Notes: generated by a model from the sequence alone, not told the origin. Positions 42,069-50,502 are shown, counted from the first letter of the stretch. The stretch: DNA of 64,000 bases from DASUBN01 sp964584665 (GCA_964584665.1 CAZPAO010000012.1:1-64000); one strand, 5' to 3'. Program-made: numbers and translations.

Positions 42069-42100
42069 ATTATCAAATCGATAGTATTGAGCAGTACACA

Positions 42101-42484
42101 GTGTCAACAGAACCCGAAGACGAGGCCCTCCAAGGTCAGCAGCGCAAGTTCCAGAAGGAACTTAACGGCGGCATCGTCTCCCTCGTCCTGCTCTCCATAA
42201 TGGCCGGCGCCCGCGAGCCCCTCTACGGCTACCAGATAGCCAAGCAGCTCGAACACGAAGGCACCGGCACCACCATCATGAAGCAGGGCACCCTCTACCC
42301 GGTGCTCCGCTCCCTCTGCGCCGCCGGCCTCCTCGACAGCAAGGTCGAGCCCTCCATCTCCGGACCGCCGCGCCGCTACTACCAGATCACCGAAGCGGGC
42401 CAGACCGTGCTCGCCCAGTGGAAGAACGCCTGGGATACCACCCGGGATTTCGTCGACTCCATCCTCAAGGGATCCAAGCCATGA
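42101..42484 (+). CDS. PadR-family transcriptional regulator
   Basis: 127 residues from the GTG at 42101; a start 16 codons earlier would lie inside the promoter. The winged helix is visible: SLVLLSIMAGAREPLYGYQIAKQLEHEGTGTTIMKQGTLYPVLRSLCAAGLLDS...GPPRRYYQITEAGQTVLAQW. It is fused by an ATGA overlap to a HAAS/sensor-domain membrane protein, a common pairing in which the regulator controls its partner. Confidence 0.9.
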   Translation: MSTEPEDEALQGQQRKFQKELNGGIVSLVLLSIMAGAREPLYGYQIAKQLEHEGTGTTIMKQGTLYPVLRSLCAAGLLDSKVEPSISGPPRRYYQITEAGQTVLAQWKNAWDTTRDFVDSILKGSKP

Positions 42485-43383
42485 GCAACCCCGTGCCCCG
42501 CTCCATCCAGGAGTATCTGGACCAGCTGCGTGCTGAACTCACCGGCGCCGATCCCGCGCTCATACAGGACGCCCTGTACGACGCCGAGGAATACCTGCGT
42601 GGTGAGCTGCACGCCCACCCGGACCGCACCGAAGAGCAGGTCCTCGCCGCCATCGCCACCACCTACGGCGCGCCGGAAGAGGTGGCGGAGGCTTATCGCA
42701 ACACCGAAGCCAAGGTGCAGCTTGCGCTCCGCACGCCGCGACCCAAGAAGCGCAACTCCGCGATAGGCCGCTTCTTCAACGTCTACGCCGACCCGCGCGC
42801 CTATACCTCGTTGCTGTTCATGCTGCTGGCATTCGTCACCGGCATCTTCTATTTTGTCTGGGCCGTCACCGGCACTGCGCTCTCCCTCGGGCTCATGGTG
42901 CTCATCATCGGCCTGCCCTTCTGTCTCCTGTTCCTCAGCAGCACCCGCCTGCTGTCCCTGGTGGAAGGCCGCATCGTGGAAGTGCTGCTCGGTGTGCGCA
43001 TGCCGCGCCGGCCGGTGCATCCGGGCGAAGGCAAGTCCCGCCCGCTCATGGAGCGTGTCAAGGAAGTCTTCACCGACCCCCGCACCTGGAGCACCCTGTT
43101 CTACATGGTCCTCAAGCTGCCCCTCGGCATCGTGGACTTCGTCATCTTCGTCTCCCTGGGCAGCAGCGCCCTTAGCCTCATCTTCGCGCCGCTCGAATGG
43201 GGCTGGAACCGCGATATCTGGTTCGACATCGACGGCATCAACATCCTCGGCGTGCCCTGGATAGTCACGCCCATCTTCACCGTCATCGGCATACTCCTGT
43301 TCACGCTCCTCATGCACACTGCCCGCGGCATGGGCTGGGTGCACGGCCATCTCGCCAAGGCCCTGCTGGTGAAGACCGGCTGA
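42481..43383 (+). CDS. HAAS-domain / sensor-domain membrane protein
   Basis: 300 residues. The N-terminal HAAS (DUF1700-like) helical domain is SIQEYLDQLRAELTGADPALIQDALYDAEEYLRGEL...YGAPEEVAEAYR, followed by two pairs of transmembrane helices forming a 'sensor' domain (YTSLLFMLLAFVTGIFYFVW, LSLGLMVLIIGLPFCLLFL, LFYMVLKLPLGIVDFVIFVSL, PIFTVIGILLFTLLMH). These proteins are encoded with PadR regulators and probably sense an envelope state. The start overlaps the PadR stop. Confidence 0.85.
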   Translation: MSNPVPRSIQEYLDQLRAELTGADPALIQDALYDAEEYLRGELHAHPDRTEEQVLAAIATTYGAPEEVAEAYRNTEAKVQLALRTPRPKKRNSAIGRFFNVYADPRAYTSLLFMLLAFVTGIFYFVWAVTGTALSLGLMVLIIGLPFCLLFLSSTRLLSLVEGRIVEVLLGVRMPRRPVHPGEGKSRPLMERVKEVFTDPRTWSTLFYMVLKLPLGIVDFVIFVSLGSSALSLIFAPLEWGWNRDIWFDIDGINILGVPWIVTPIFTVIGILLFTLLMHTARGMGWVHGHLAKALLVKTG

Positions 43384-43389
43384 CCCGTC

Positions 43390-43418
43390 GGGCAGGGCGG
43401 CGTCCCGCCGCCCTGCCC
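43390..43418 (+). terminator. 13-base-pair hairpin after the sensor gene
   Basis: GGGCAGGGCGGCG (43390-43402) and its exact complement (43406-43418) enclose three bases. It directly follows the stop codon. No T-run follows, so it may be a Rho-type or mRNA-stabilising structure rather than a classical terminator. Confidence 0.55.
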
Positions 43419-43444
43419 GCGTTCTGTGAACCACGCCCCGTTTT

Positions 43445-43489
43445 CCTGAAGTCTTCGGCGGCACACTGCCGCCGGGCGTCACTTTCAGG
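43445..43489. repeat. Nested inverted repeat before the DUF2846-like gene
   Basis: CGGCGGCA (43456-43463) and TGCCGCCG (43467-43474) form a perfect hairpin, flanked by CCTGAA (43445-43450) and TTTCAGG (about 43483-43489), which can extend the stem with internal mismatches. It ends ten bases before the next start codon. Confidence 0.5.
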
Positions 43490-43497
43490 AAATACAC

Positions 43498-43935
43498 GTG
43501 CGCAGACTCTGGCTCCCTTTGCTCCTGCTCCTCGGCGCCTGTGCCACCCAGGCTCCCATGCCCGCACCGAGCCCGGCCCCTCCAGCCACCACCGCCCCTG
43601 CCATCCCTGCCGGCAAGGCCTACGTGCATCTCTACCGCCGCGCCATCCCCTTGGGCCCCGCCGTCCTCTCTATATATGACTCAGGCCGCAGCGTCGGTGG
43701 CCTGCGGAGCGGCACCTACCTCAACTACTACGCCGACCCCGGCGCCCGCAGCCTCAAAGCGGTCGGTCCCGGCGCCGGCAGCCTCCCCTATGCCACCACC
43801 TTCAAGGCGGGGCAGACCTATTACTTCATGGTGTATTTCCTGGGAGACCAGGCGAAGGGGGATGCCAGCATCGCGCCCGTGGATGCCGCCACCGCCGCCC
43901 ATGAGATGGCGGCGCTCAAACTCGCTGCCCCTTAG
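43498..43935 (+). CDS. DUF2846-like lipoprotein
   Basis: 145 residues from a GTG start. A lipoprotein signal ends LLGACATQ, followed by a Pro/Ala linker and a small beta domain: AGKAYVHLYRRAIPLGPAVLSIYDSGRSVGGLRSGTYLNYYADPGARSL...TFKAGQTYYFMVYF, the DUF2846 pattern. The function is unknown. Its stop overlaps the stop of the convergent first phage-cluster gene, marking the left edge of the phage region. Confidence 0.78.
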   Translation: MRRLWLPLLLLLGACATQAPMPAPSPAPPATTAPAIPAGKAYVHLYRRAIPLGPAVLSIYDSGRSVGGLRSGTYLNYYADPGARSLKAVGPGAGSLPYATTFKAGQTYYFMVYFLGDQAKGDASIAPVDAATAAHEMAALKLAAP

Positions 43936-44240
43936 CGGGCCTGCTTCAGCAGGCGTTCCATATAGATGAGCATGCCCGGATTGTCGCGGAACACTGCCGC
44001 GAGTCCCTGCGCCAGAGCTGTGACTGCACGCTCTTCGCCGGCGCGGTCCGGCAGCCTGCGATCCGCCCAGATGGCATGAAGTATCTCGTGCAGAGTCGTA
44101 TCCACCACCACGAATGGGGGCTGGGGATCATCTATGCGGATGATGCCTTTGGCGAGGTTCACCCGCCCGTAGTCACCGGGTAGATGTTGGTGGATGACGC
44201 TGTAGTTCCGGCGGCCTATCCTGAGCCGTCTCAACCTCAT
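43932..44240 (-). CDS. Small phage-cluster HExxH protein
   Basis: 102 residues from the ATG at 44240 (TGATG overlap with the holin). RLRIGRRNYSVIHQHLPGDYGRVNLAKGIIRIDD...VDTTLHEILHAIWADRRLP...GEERAVTALAQGLAAVF contains HExxH (HEILH) and a downstream Glu in EER, the layout of a small phage-type zinc metallopeptidase (SprT/M78-like). It is the last gene of the lysis cassette. The substrate is unknown. Confidence 0.7.
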   Translation of the reverse strand: MRLRRLRIGRRNYSVIHQHLPGDYGRVNLAKGIIRIDDPQPPFVVVDTTLHEILHAIWADRRLPDRAGEERAVTALAQGLAAVFRDNPGMLIYMERLLKQAR

Positions 44241-44641
44241 CAGCTTTTCCAAGCCTGGATGCACTTCTCGGCGGACCGTCCCATCACATAGCCGCCCAGA
44301 CCCAGCTTGATCAGCGCCCACAGGTCCGGCGGCGTATCTAGCGAGACCGACCAGGAGAAGATCGCCTGCAGGTAGGGCGCCAGGATGTAGTTGTTCACCA
44401 CGATCGCCACGAACACCAGCATCGTCAGCGGCCGCCAGTTCCGCTGCAGCCAGCTCTCCCCTTTCGCTTCGGCCGTCACCACCCCCGCCTGGGCCTCCAG
44501 CGCGGATGCGTCCGCCGAGAGCACCGCCGTCTGGATGCTCGCCTTGAGCTTCGCGCCCAGATCTTGGTCCGGGATCGCCTTGTCCACTTCCTTGAAGACT
44601 CCCGGCAGTATCAGGTTCGCCACCGTACCCAGCACGCTCAT
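44240..44641 (-). CDS. 3TM-type phage holin
   Basis: 133 residues. A helical N-terminal half (VFKEVDKAIPDQDLGAKLKASIQTAVLSADASALEAQAGVVTAEAKGESWLQRNWRPLTML) leads into membrane helices (MLVFVAIVVNNYILAPYLQAIFSW and LWALIKLGLGGYVMGRSAEK), matching the holin 3TM family. It forms membrane lesions that release the endolysin. It overlaps the GH108 gene as ATGA. Confidence 0.85.
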   Translation of the reverse strand: MSVLGTVANLILPGVFKEVDKAIPDQDLGAKLKASIQTAVLSADASALEAQAGVVTAEAKGESWLQRNWRPLTMLVFVAIVVNNYILAPYLQAIFSWSVSLDTPPDLWALIKLGLGGYVMGRSAEKCIQAWKS

Positions 44642-45159
44642 CTCAACCCCTCCACATAGGCATCCAGCCGGTCTACCCGGCTCAGCCAGCCTTTAAGGAA
44701 TACCGCCTGGTCTGGATGCGCAGCCACCCTCACCTGATACCAGTCCCGCCTTAGGGCGTTGTAGCCGTGCCGCAACCCATCCTGATTACAGGTATCCATC
44801 GCTTCCTGGGTCTTAGGTCCCCACTCCCCGTCTGCTTCCACATGCAATGCCTCTTGCAGTGTACTGATGGCACTCTGCACCCCATGGTTCACGGCCCAAT
44901 CGAAATGGCAGACAGCCAAAGCCGAAGCCATCGCTTCACAGTGCGCTGGCATCCAATACATCATCCCGTAGAGGCTCATGACTTCCGCTTGCTCGATCTC
45001 ACGCACACTGCGGCAGACTTCTCCCTTGGCCATCCGCCACTCGTCATAGCTCGCCTGAGTGATGCCGCGGTTAGTTGATCCACCGTGGTCATGGGGTTCG
45101 TTCACGAATCCGCCCTCAGCAGGAAGGGTAAACGCCAGCGCAGCGTCGAATGGGGTCAA
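44638..45159 (-). CDS. GH108-family endolysin (N-acetylmuramidase)
   Basis: 173 residues from a TTG at 45159 that overlaps the XhlA-like stop as TTGA, with GGGGAGA upstream; the longer ORF start lacks support. FTLPAEGGFVNEPHDHGGSTNRGITQASYDEWR carries the EGG catalytic glutamate of the GH108 lysozyme fold, and ALHVEADGEWGPKTQEAMD is the C-terminal GH108/PG-binding region. It cleaves peptidoglycan glycan strands. No signal peptide is seen, so it depends on the holin. Confidence 0.9.
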   Translation of the reverse strand: MTPFDAALAFTLPAEGGFVNEPHDHGGSTNRGITQASYDEWRMAKGEVCRSVREIEQAEVMSLYGMMYWMPAHCEAMASALAVCHFDWAVNHGVQSAISTLQEALHVEADGEWGPKTQEAMDTCNQDGLRHGYNALRRDWYQVRVAAHPDQAVFLKGWLSRVDRLDAYVEGLR

Positions 45160-45365
45160 TGCGGTCTCCCCAAGAACAAGCCCCCCATGAGGCCACCTGC
45201 GGCCAAGAAACCAGCCCACAGAAGGGCCAGCAATCTGATAGCACCACGTTGGCGGTTATGCGCTTCCAAGAGGGTCTTCACGTCAATTTTCGTCTCGGTG
45301 ACATCCGCTCGTATAGCTTTGAGCTCTGTCTCTACTGCAGTAAGTCGCTCGCCTTGCGTAGGCAT
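45156..45365 (-). CDS. XhlA-like / spanin-like small membrane protein
   Basis: 69 residues from the ATG at 45365. A coiled coil (ERLTAVETELKAIRADVTETKIDVKTLLEAHNRQRG) precedes one transmembrane helix (LLALLWAGFLAAGGLMGGLFL), as in XhlA-type cell-surface haemolysin/lysis proteins. It is the first gene of the overlapping lysis cassette. Confidence 0.72.
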   Translation of the reverse strand: MPTQGERLTAVETELKAIRADVTETKIDVKTLLEAHNRQRGAIRLLALLWAGFLAAGGLMGGLFLGRPH

Positions 45366-45492
45366 GGTTTCTCCGATATTTTGACTATTGAACAGTACGC
45401 GTATCACGCTGACAGCAGCGGGGGAAGCTGCAAAGTGCAAATGCACTCAGCGTTCTAAAACTGTTTAAAATCGAGAAGAGGGAATCGCGGAA

Positions 45493-46134
45493 ATGAATAA
45501 GCTATGGATGGTATTGGTTCTGCTTTTGGCCGGTTGTGCCGGCGAAGTCACTGAACCGAACGTACTCATCATTGGAGACTCTATCTCCATCGGATACACC
45601 CATGGCGTACGTAACAAACGAAAGGGCGTTGATCGCTTGCCGGGCTTCTATATCAGGCACAACCCAGGTAACGCTGAGACTAGCGACCACACCATCATGC
45701 ATCTGGATGAGTGGTTGGCCCCTCACCAATGGAACATCATTCACTGGAACAATGGCATCTGGGATATTCATCACTACTGGAGCAAAGACTTCACAGAAGC
45801 ACGGACAGCTGACACCATCGCCACCTATCGTGCCAATATGGAATTTATAGCTAATCGCCTGGACAAAACCGGCGCCATCGTCATCATCGCTACGACTACT
45901 CCGATACCCGGGACCCCACCCGAGATAGAGAAGCGGTATAACCAAGTAATCTTAGACATTGCTCAGGAGCATGGTTACATCGTGGATGATCTCTACACGC
46001 TCATGCTGCCCTATCCCAATCTGCATCCGTTCCCCACTAGCATGCATTATGTGAACGAAGGTTACCGTCTAATGGGTGCTCAGGTCGCACAGACTATCGA
46101 ACAAGCTTGGTATGACAGACAGAAACACAACTAG
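45493..46134 (+). CDS. SGNH/GDSL-hydrolase lipoprotein inserted in the phage cluster
   Basis: 213 residues. A lipoprotein signal ends VLLLAGCAGEV. The SGNH blocks are NVLIIGDSISIGY (serine), HWNNGIWDIHHY (Asn) and SMHYVNEGYRLMGAQVA (His); the usual Asp three residues before that His is replaced by Thr. It is an esterase or deacetylase, substrate unknown. It is on the opposite strand from its neighbours, is more AT-rich, and has its own promoter-like TTGACT (45381) and TAAAAT (45466-45471). It behaves like a moron that could alter the host surface. Its stop overlaps the fibre stop. Confidence 0.8.
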   Translation: MNKLWMVLVLLLAGCAGEVTEPNVLIIGDSISIGYTHGVRNKRKGVDRLPGFYIRHNPGNAETSDHTIMHLDEWLAPHQWNIIHWNNGIWDIHHYWSKDFTEARTADTIATYRANMEFIANRLDKTGAIVIIATTTPIPGTPPEIEKRYNQVILDIAQEHGYIVDDLYTLMLPYPNLHPFPTSMHYVNEGYRLMGAQVAQTIEQAWYDRQKHN

Positions 46135-47492
46135 AGCCGCGCATCTGCGACGAATTGCCAAGTCAAGGCATGGTTTGCGGTCAGAGAACTGCCCGATGAA
46201 TTCAGTAAGTCATAACCACGAATTGATGACGAGCCCGCCGTAACTGCGACATCAGCAGACCCATTGAGGTCGAACACGTTGCTAGTACTACCTGTGCTAG
46301 TGGAATAGATAGTGAGAGAGAAATTCGGTGCTGCTACCTTGGGTACCGCATATAAAATTGAATTACCTAAACCCTGCCCATTTCCCACTGCTGCAAAGGC
46401 CGTAGTCCGGATACGCCCCGCGGCCGTCGCAGTTCCTTCTTGTATCCCGTATGTATAACTCTGCTCGTAATACCGCATCGCCCGATTGACATCATCCTCG
46501 AACGTGGGCAGCGATACTTTCTGGGCCAGGGTCTTCGGGCAAGCCTGCCAATCTGTAGCGTAGAAGTTCTTTGCCGTCACAGCGCCGCAATCCAGCTCGA
46601 GGATGACTTCGATCCCGTTGCTGCAATCACCCATGCTCACGGCAGCGGTTACGAACGTATCGGTTCCGGTAGCGACAGATACAGTTACCCCCGTCGCAAT
46701 GGTCACTGGACTGGAAAAATCATTGACCGCGCCGCCCTTGTTGACGGTCAGGAATCCATTGATACTGGAGCCCACATCGTGCCGGACCAGTACCGAGAAT
46801 AGGACGATCTGATTCTTAAGCGAGATCGCGTCTGCGCTTTCTATCCACCGGCGCACGAACACCTTTCCGCTGCCGGTGATGGTGACGCCTGCAGCCTTGA
46901 TAGCGTAAGGCGTGGCTGCGCTTGTGATGGTGCCCGTCGTGTCCTGAGTGAGGCTGCCGGCGCTCACGAGCGTTCCAGTAGCCTTCATCTGTACCAGATC
47001 CACGTTTCCGTATTTGTAGTTCGAGTTCAGGCCCTTGGCGCCGCTGTTTCCTCTCGAGGCGACGCGACAGCAAGGGTCCACGAAGAGATTCCTGCCGGGA
47101 GGCGCCGGATTCAGCAGGTTCCAGTTCGTCCCATCGTATTTCAGCAGGATAGGCACCCCGGCTTGCATCTCCCCTCCCGCCAAGGCAGCGCCATTGGTGA
47201 ATATGGGGGCCGCGGCCAGGCCATCCGGTGCGAGCGTCGCCGGCCCCGTGTTGGCCGAGGCCGGATTGAGCACCTGCAACAGCCCGGCCACCAGGGCGCC
47301 GAAGGGGCGCCCGTTGGTCACCGTCAGCACATTGCTTGTCCCGCCGGCTGTCGGCAGCGCCACGATATAGGACGCGAGGTCCGCCATGATGTCCCAGCCC
47401 GCCGTCTTCACCGCCGAAGGGCGCATGCCCGTCTTGAAGTAGTTAGCCAGGTCGTTGCTCCCCGGCACCGCATTGTACTGATCTATGGACAT
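46131..47492 (-). CDS. Phage tail fibre / receptor-binding protein
   Basis: 453 residues from the ATG at 47492 (GGAG upstream; the TTG at 47504 is rejected). The N-terminal part has collar/fibre-type repeats (TNGRPFGALVAGLLQVLNPASANTGPATLAPDGLAAAPIF...ILLKYDGTNWNLLNP). The C-terminal part (from LFVDPCCRVASRG to the end) is a beta-rich, Ser/Thr/Ala-rich domain seen in fibre tips (ATDWQACPKTLAQKVSLPTFEDDVNRAMRYYEQSY). It lies at the distal end of the structural operon, as fibres do. Confidence 0.8.
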   Translation of the reverse strand: MSIDQYNAVPGSNDLANYFKTGMRPSAVKTAGWDIMADLASYIVALPTAGGTSNVLTVTNGRPFGALVAGLLQVLNPASANTGPATLAPDGLAAAPIFTNGAALAGGEMQAGVPILLKYDGTNWNLLNPAPPGRNLFVDPCCRVASRGNSGAKGLNSNYKYGNVDLVQMKATGTLVSAGSLTQDTTGTITSAATPYAIKAAGVTITGSGKVFVRRWIESADAISLKNQIVLFSVLVRHDVGSSINGFLTVNKGGAVNDFSSPVTIATGVTVSVATGTDTFVTAAVSMGDCSNGIEVILELDCGAVTAKNFYATDWQACPKTLAQKVSLPTFEDDVNRAMRYYEQSYTYGIQEGTATAAGRIRTTAFAAVGNGQGLGNSILYAVPKVAAPNFSLTIYSTSTGSTSNVFDLNGSADVAVTAGSSSIRGYDLLNSSGSSLTANHALTWQFVADARL

Positions 47493-47508
47493 GGGATGCT
47501 CCAAATGA

Positions 47509-47532
47509 GAAACCCCGCCGTAGCGGGGTTTC
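47509..47532 (-). terminator. Terminator-like hairpin between fibre and upstream gene
   Basis: GAAACCCCG (47509-47517) pairs perfectly with CGGGGTTTC (47524-47532). On the minus strand the right arm ends in TTTC followed by TCATTT. Confidence 0.65.
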
Positions 47533-47555
47533 GATGTGTCTTGAATCGCCTGAGC

Positions 47556-48185
47556 CTAATGCTTGTCTGCCTTCTCCAGCTCCGGCAGCCAGTCGTGCCG
47601 CATGTCAACCCATGCGTTGGCGTTGGGGTCGTCAGACTCGATGTAGTGCTGGTCTCTGCTCAATGGCTCCAGGCTGGCATACTCCTTGGGATACATCCTT
47701 GCGGCTAATTCGGCCCCGGCCCGTCCTATAACGTAGTTGTGCGACTGCCAGATGAAGTAATGCAGCACCGCCTTGAAGGAAGTCTCATCCAGCGTCCCAG
47801 CCTTGAACCGTTTACGATAACCGTTTATGGCTTTCAAGCCTTCGTCACGGGCCTTCCGGCCGGCATAGGGGTTGTACTCCCAATCCTGTACTTGCTTGTA
47901 GTCCGTCACGACATCCAGTGCCTGATAGAGCTTCTCCTCACCCAGGCAGTCATGGAGCACGGCCGCGATCATGCCCGGGTCGTAGTCGCGGTCGATCATG
48001 CGGTCGGTGCCCTTGAAGCTCTTTTGCTCGACCACCAGCTTATGCACCGCGTCGCATGAAGTCTTCGCGTTCGTGAATACCGCCAGCTGGCTCTCCGGGG
48101 ACGGCTGGTCATCCGCCCACGCTGTTGCGCCCGCTGCGAGGCAAGCGATGCCGAAGGTCACCAACAGGATGCCGAATCTCGTCAT
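47556..48185 (-). CDS. Exported phage-cluster protein of unknown function
   Basis: 209 residues from the ATG at 48185 (MTRFGILLVTFGIACLAAGATAWA), a clear signal peptide. The mature part is helical and charged, rich in Tyr and Asp (DRMIDRDYDPGMIAAVLHDCLGEEKLYQALDVVTDYKQVQDWEYNPY) with two cysteines. No family recognised. A signal peptide is unusual for a virion protein; it may act in the host envelope during late infection. Confidence 0.65.
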   Translation of the reverse strand: MTRFGILLVTFGIACLAAGATAWADDQPSPESQLAVFTNAKTSCDAVHKLVVEQKSFKGTDRMIDRDYDPGMIAAVLHDCLGEEKLYQALDVVTDYKQVQDWEYNPYAGRKARDEGLKAINGYRKRFKAGTLDETSFKAVLHYFIWQSHNYVIGRAGAELAARMYPKEYASLEPLSRDQHYIESDDPNANAWVDMRHDWLPELEKADKH

Positions 48186-48204
48186 ATCTACCCCCTTCGC
48201 GGGT

Positions 48205-48990
48205 CTAATAGACCCATCCCTTACGGGGTTGAGTATAGAACTTGAAGTGCCAGTCCCGCACCCCTGGGATGCTGGCCTGGGGATAGTCCTTCGAGAATTT
48301 CGGCCGGAGATTCCATAGTTCAAGCTGCGGAGCGTCTTTCAGGCTGGGGTCTATCGGGCCATCCATCCCGGGGATACCCGAGGGCTCGGTGCCGAGTTTC
48401 CTCAGTGCCGTCAGGTCATCGGAGACGCCCTGGCCGTGCACCAATTCCATCCCTCCTTCTGTATCTTGCTTGGGCCCATTCCAGGCTATGCCCGGTTTTG
48501 GCATGGAACGTGGAGAGTAGAAATGCGTGGCATCGGTGTTGCGCGCCAGTTGGCCCGAGAGCATCCGCAGTGCCACATCCTTCATGGGGTCCGTCGGATC
48601 TTTGTCCAGTGCGTAAGTGCCCTTGCTGGCGTCTGATACGCTATCAGTCTTGTCACGATCCATCCTGTTCATGATCGTAGACCCGACTCCTTGCAGTTCC
48701 GCTGGATTGCAGGTGCCGCCGCATTCAGACTGCAAGATTCGCGCGAACCTCTCGATGTTCTCCGGCGTGAGTCTCAGATTCGGAGGCTGGACAGGTCCCG
48801 AAGGTCCCACATCTTGATCTCCCATCATGGAGCTGCCAGCTCCGCTCGGCGGCCAGGCTGCGGCACTTGTGGCGCCGCTGTTCAGCATGGCCCCCAGCCC
48901 CTGCCCCACATCCGGATCGCCCAACCACTTCAACATCGCCGCGCCCAAGCCCAGCGGCATCGCACCGGTGCCATTCAAGTTTTCTGCCAT
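48205..48990 (-). CDS. Virion-associated cell-wall hydrolase (SleB/Hydrolase_2-like)
   Basis: 261 residues. After a Gly/Ala-rich N-terminus (GLGAAMLKWLGDPDVGQGLGAML), the block FARILQSECGGTCNPAELQGVGSTIMNRM resembles the SleB-type cell-wall hydrolase motif (Glu in the first helix, then G-x-G...NR), and THFYSPRSMPKPG...WNGPK fits the C-terminal part. No signal peptide, so it is probably packaged or ejected to open peptidoglycan at entry. Confidence 0.65.
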   Translation of the reverse strand: MAENLNGTGAMPLGLGAAMLKWLGDPDVGQGLGAMLNSGATSAAAWPPSGAGSSMMGDQDVGPSGPVQPPNLRLTPENIERFARILQSECGGTCNPAELQGVGSTIMNRMDRDKTDSVSDASKGTYALDKDPTDPMKDVALRMLSGQLARNTDATHFYSPRSMPKPGIAWNGPKQDTEGGMELVHGQGVSDDLTALRKLGTEPSGIPGMDGPIDPSLKDAPQLELWNLRPKFSKDYPQASIPGVRDWHFKFYTQPRKGWVY

Positions 48991-49021
48991 CGCAGTCCTA
49001 CTCCATCGTCCACGGATCAGG

Positions 49022-49978
49022 TCAAGACAAGGAAGGCAATGTCGATCCGCCGTCCCATCCCGTCCCCGTCATGGGTTGCGCGAAACTGTCCGGGAACGGA
49101 GGATCATCGTAAGTGGTGGGCGCGAGACTGCTTCCACCTTTGCCGCCGAATCCGTTATAGAGCTGCTGTGCCATCAGCGCCGTGTTCAACATGTTGCCGG
49201 TCGGGTTGCTGTAATAAGGGCTGGTGCTCTGGGAACCGGGCTGCAGCGCCGACAAGGCGTGCTCGAACATCTCCAGGTTCTGGTACGGCAAGTTCTGGTT
49301 GTAGTCGTATGCGGCCTTGCTCGCATCCAGCATCTTCTGGCTCTGGTTCTGGATCTGCTGGCCCGCGCTGCCCAGCGCGTTGCTGAGGCCGAGGCGCCCG
49401 CCCACCAGGTTCTGCGCGTTGCCCACTGCTCCCTGCTGCAAGCCTGCCAAAGCCTGGTTCGCTGCCAGTGCATTGGCCCGGTCCTGCGCATACGCGCCGC
49501 CATACATGCTGGTGGCCAGGTTGTTCAATTGCTCCCCGCGCAAGGGCGCTGCCGCCCCCATGCTCCGGCCCGCCCCCGCGAACTCGCTGCTGAGCTGGTT
49601 CTGGCTCGCGCCCGCCGCCTGCTGGAACATGGAGTCGAGATAGGGGTTGCTCGCACCGCCCTCTCCCATCTGCTGCAACTCCGCCTCCGGCCCGCTGAAC
49701 TTGCCTTTGAGCAGGCCGTTGTTGAAGCGCGTCGCCGCAGCGAAAGGCTTGCTCCCCGCCAGGCTCTGGATGCCGCTGAAGGCCTGGTCCTGCATCGGAT
49801 TGAACCCCGCCACCGTCTGGCCCGGGTAATACTGCGGGCCGCCGCCCTGCAGCAGGTTCGCGGCTTGCCCGTAGGCCGTGCCGATGTAAGGCATCATGAA
49901 AGGCGGCGGTGCCTGCGTCGTCGTCGATACGCCCGTCTGCTGCGTCCCGCCCAGCGCGCCTTTGCCCCCGCCGCTCAT
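49022..49978 (-). CDS. Phage internal/ejection-type protein
   Basis: 318 residues, rich in Gln, Ala, Asn and Gly, largely helical with repeated segments (NPMQDQAFSGIQSLAG, MFQQAAGASQNQLSSEFAGAGRSMGAAAPLRGEQLNNLATSMYGGAYAQDRANALAANQALAGLQQGAVGNAQNL). Such proteins follow the nozzle genes in podoviruses and travel with the DNA. The start overlaps the upstream stop as ATGA. The function is inferred from composition and position only. Confidence 0.6.
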   Translation of the reverse strand: MSGGGKGALGGTQQTGVSTTTQAPPPFMMPYIGTAYGQAANLLQGGGPQYYPGQTVAGFNPMQDQAFSGIQSLAGSKPFAAATRFNNGLLKGKFSGPEAELQQMGEGGASNPYLDSMFQQAAGASQNQLSSEFAGAGRSMGAAAPLRGEQLNNLATSMYGGAYAQDRANALAANQALAGLQQGAVGNAQNLVGGRLGLSNALGSAGQQIQNQSQKMLDASKAAYDYNQNLPYQNLEMFEHALSALQPGSQSTSPYYSNPTGNMLNTALMAQQLYNGFGGKGGSSLAPTTYDDPPFPDSFAQPMTGTGWDGGSTLPSLS

Positions 49979-50502
49979 TTCAAACCCCTCTGCTGGAGCC
50001 TGAGTCTCTGGATCAGCTCAGGGTTGATAGGCATCATGCCGCCACTGCCCGTCATGCCGCCTTTGCCTCCCGGCGCCAGCGGCATGGGCGGCACCTGCCC
50101 TACGCTGCCCTGTGATCCGCCTTTCCCGCCGGAGCCGCCGGGTCCAGCCGATGGATTGAATAAGGGGCCAGCACTGAGGGCGGCCATGTCGTTGTAGCGG
50201 CCGCCATTCAGGTTCGGCGGCATGAATGCCCCGCCTGGTGCCCGTGGGATGAGTGATTGAGCCCCCAGGTTCGGCAGCGCTCCCGGCACACCGCCGCTCC
50301 CGGGCATGCTGCTCGGGAAGAACAGCGCGCCGGGGTTGTCCTTCTCACCGTAGAGGTTGTAGGGATCGCCGCCCTTGCCCACGATCCACTTGCCGATGGG
50401 ATCGACCTTGTCCAGGCCGAAGCCGCCTTGTCCGCCGATGGAAGCGTTCGGGTTCTGGGCAGCCTGCTGCCCCATCCCCACAGCCATGGGTATCAATTGC
50501 AT
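49975..50502 (-). CDS. Gly/Pro-rich phage structural protein
   Basis: 175 residues, almost entirely Gly, Pro, Asn and Met with little predicted secondary structure (GPGGSGGKGGSQGSVGQVPPMPLAPGGKGGMTGSGGMMP). No family recognised. It overlaps both neighbours by a few bases, so it is translated with them; it is probably a minor virion component. Confidence 0.6.
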   Translation of the reverse strand: MQLIPMAVGMGQQAAQNPNASIGGQGGFGLDKVDPIGKWIVGKGGDPYNLYGEKDNPGALFFPSSMPGSGGVPGALPNLGAQSLIPRAPGGAFMPPNLNGGRYNDMAALSAGPLFNPSAGPGGSGGKGGSQGSVGQVPPMPLAPGGKGGMTGSGGMMPINPELIQRLRLQQRGLK

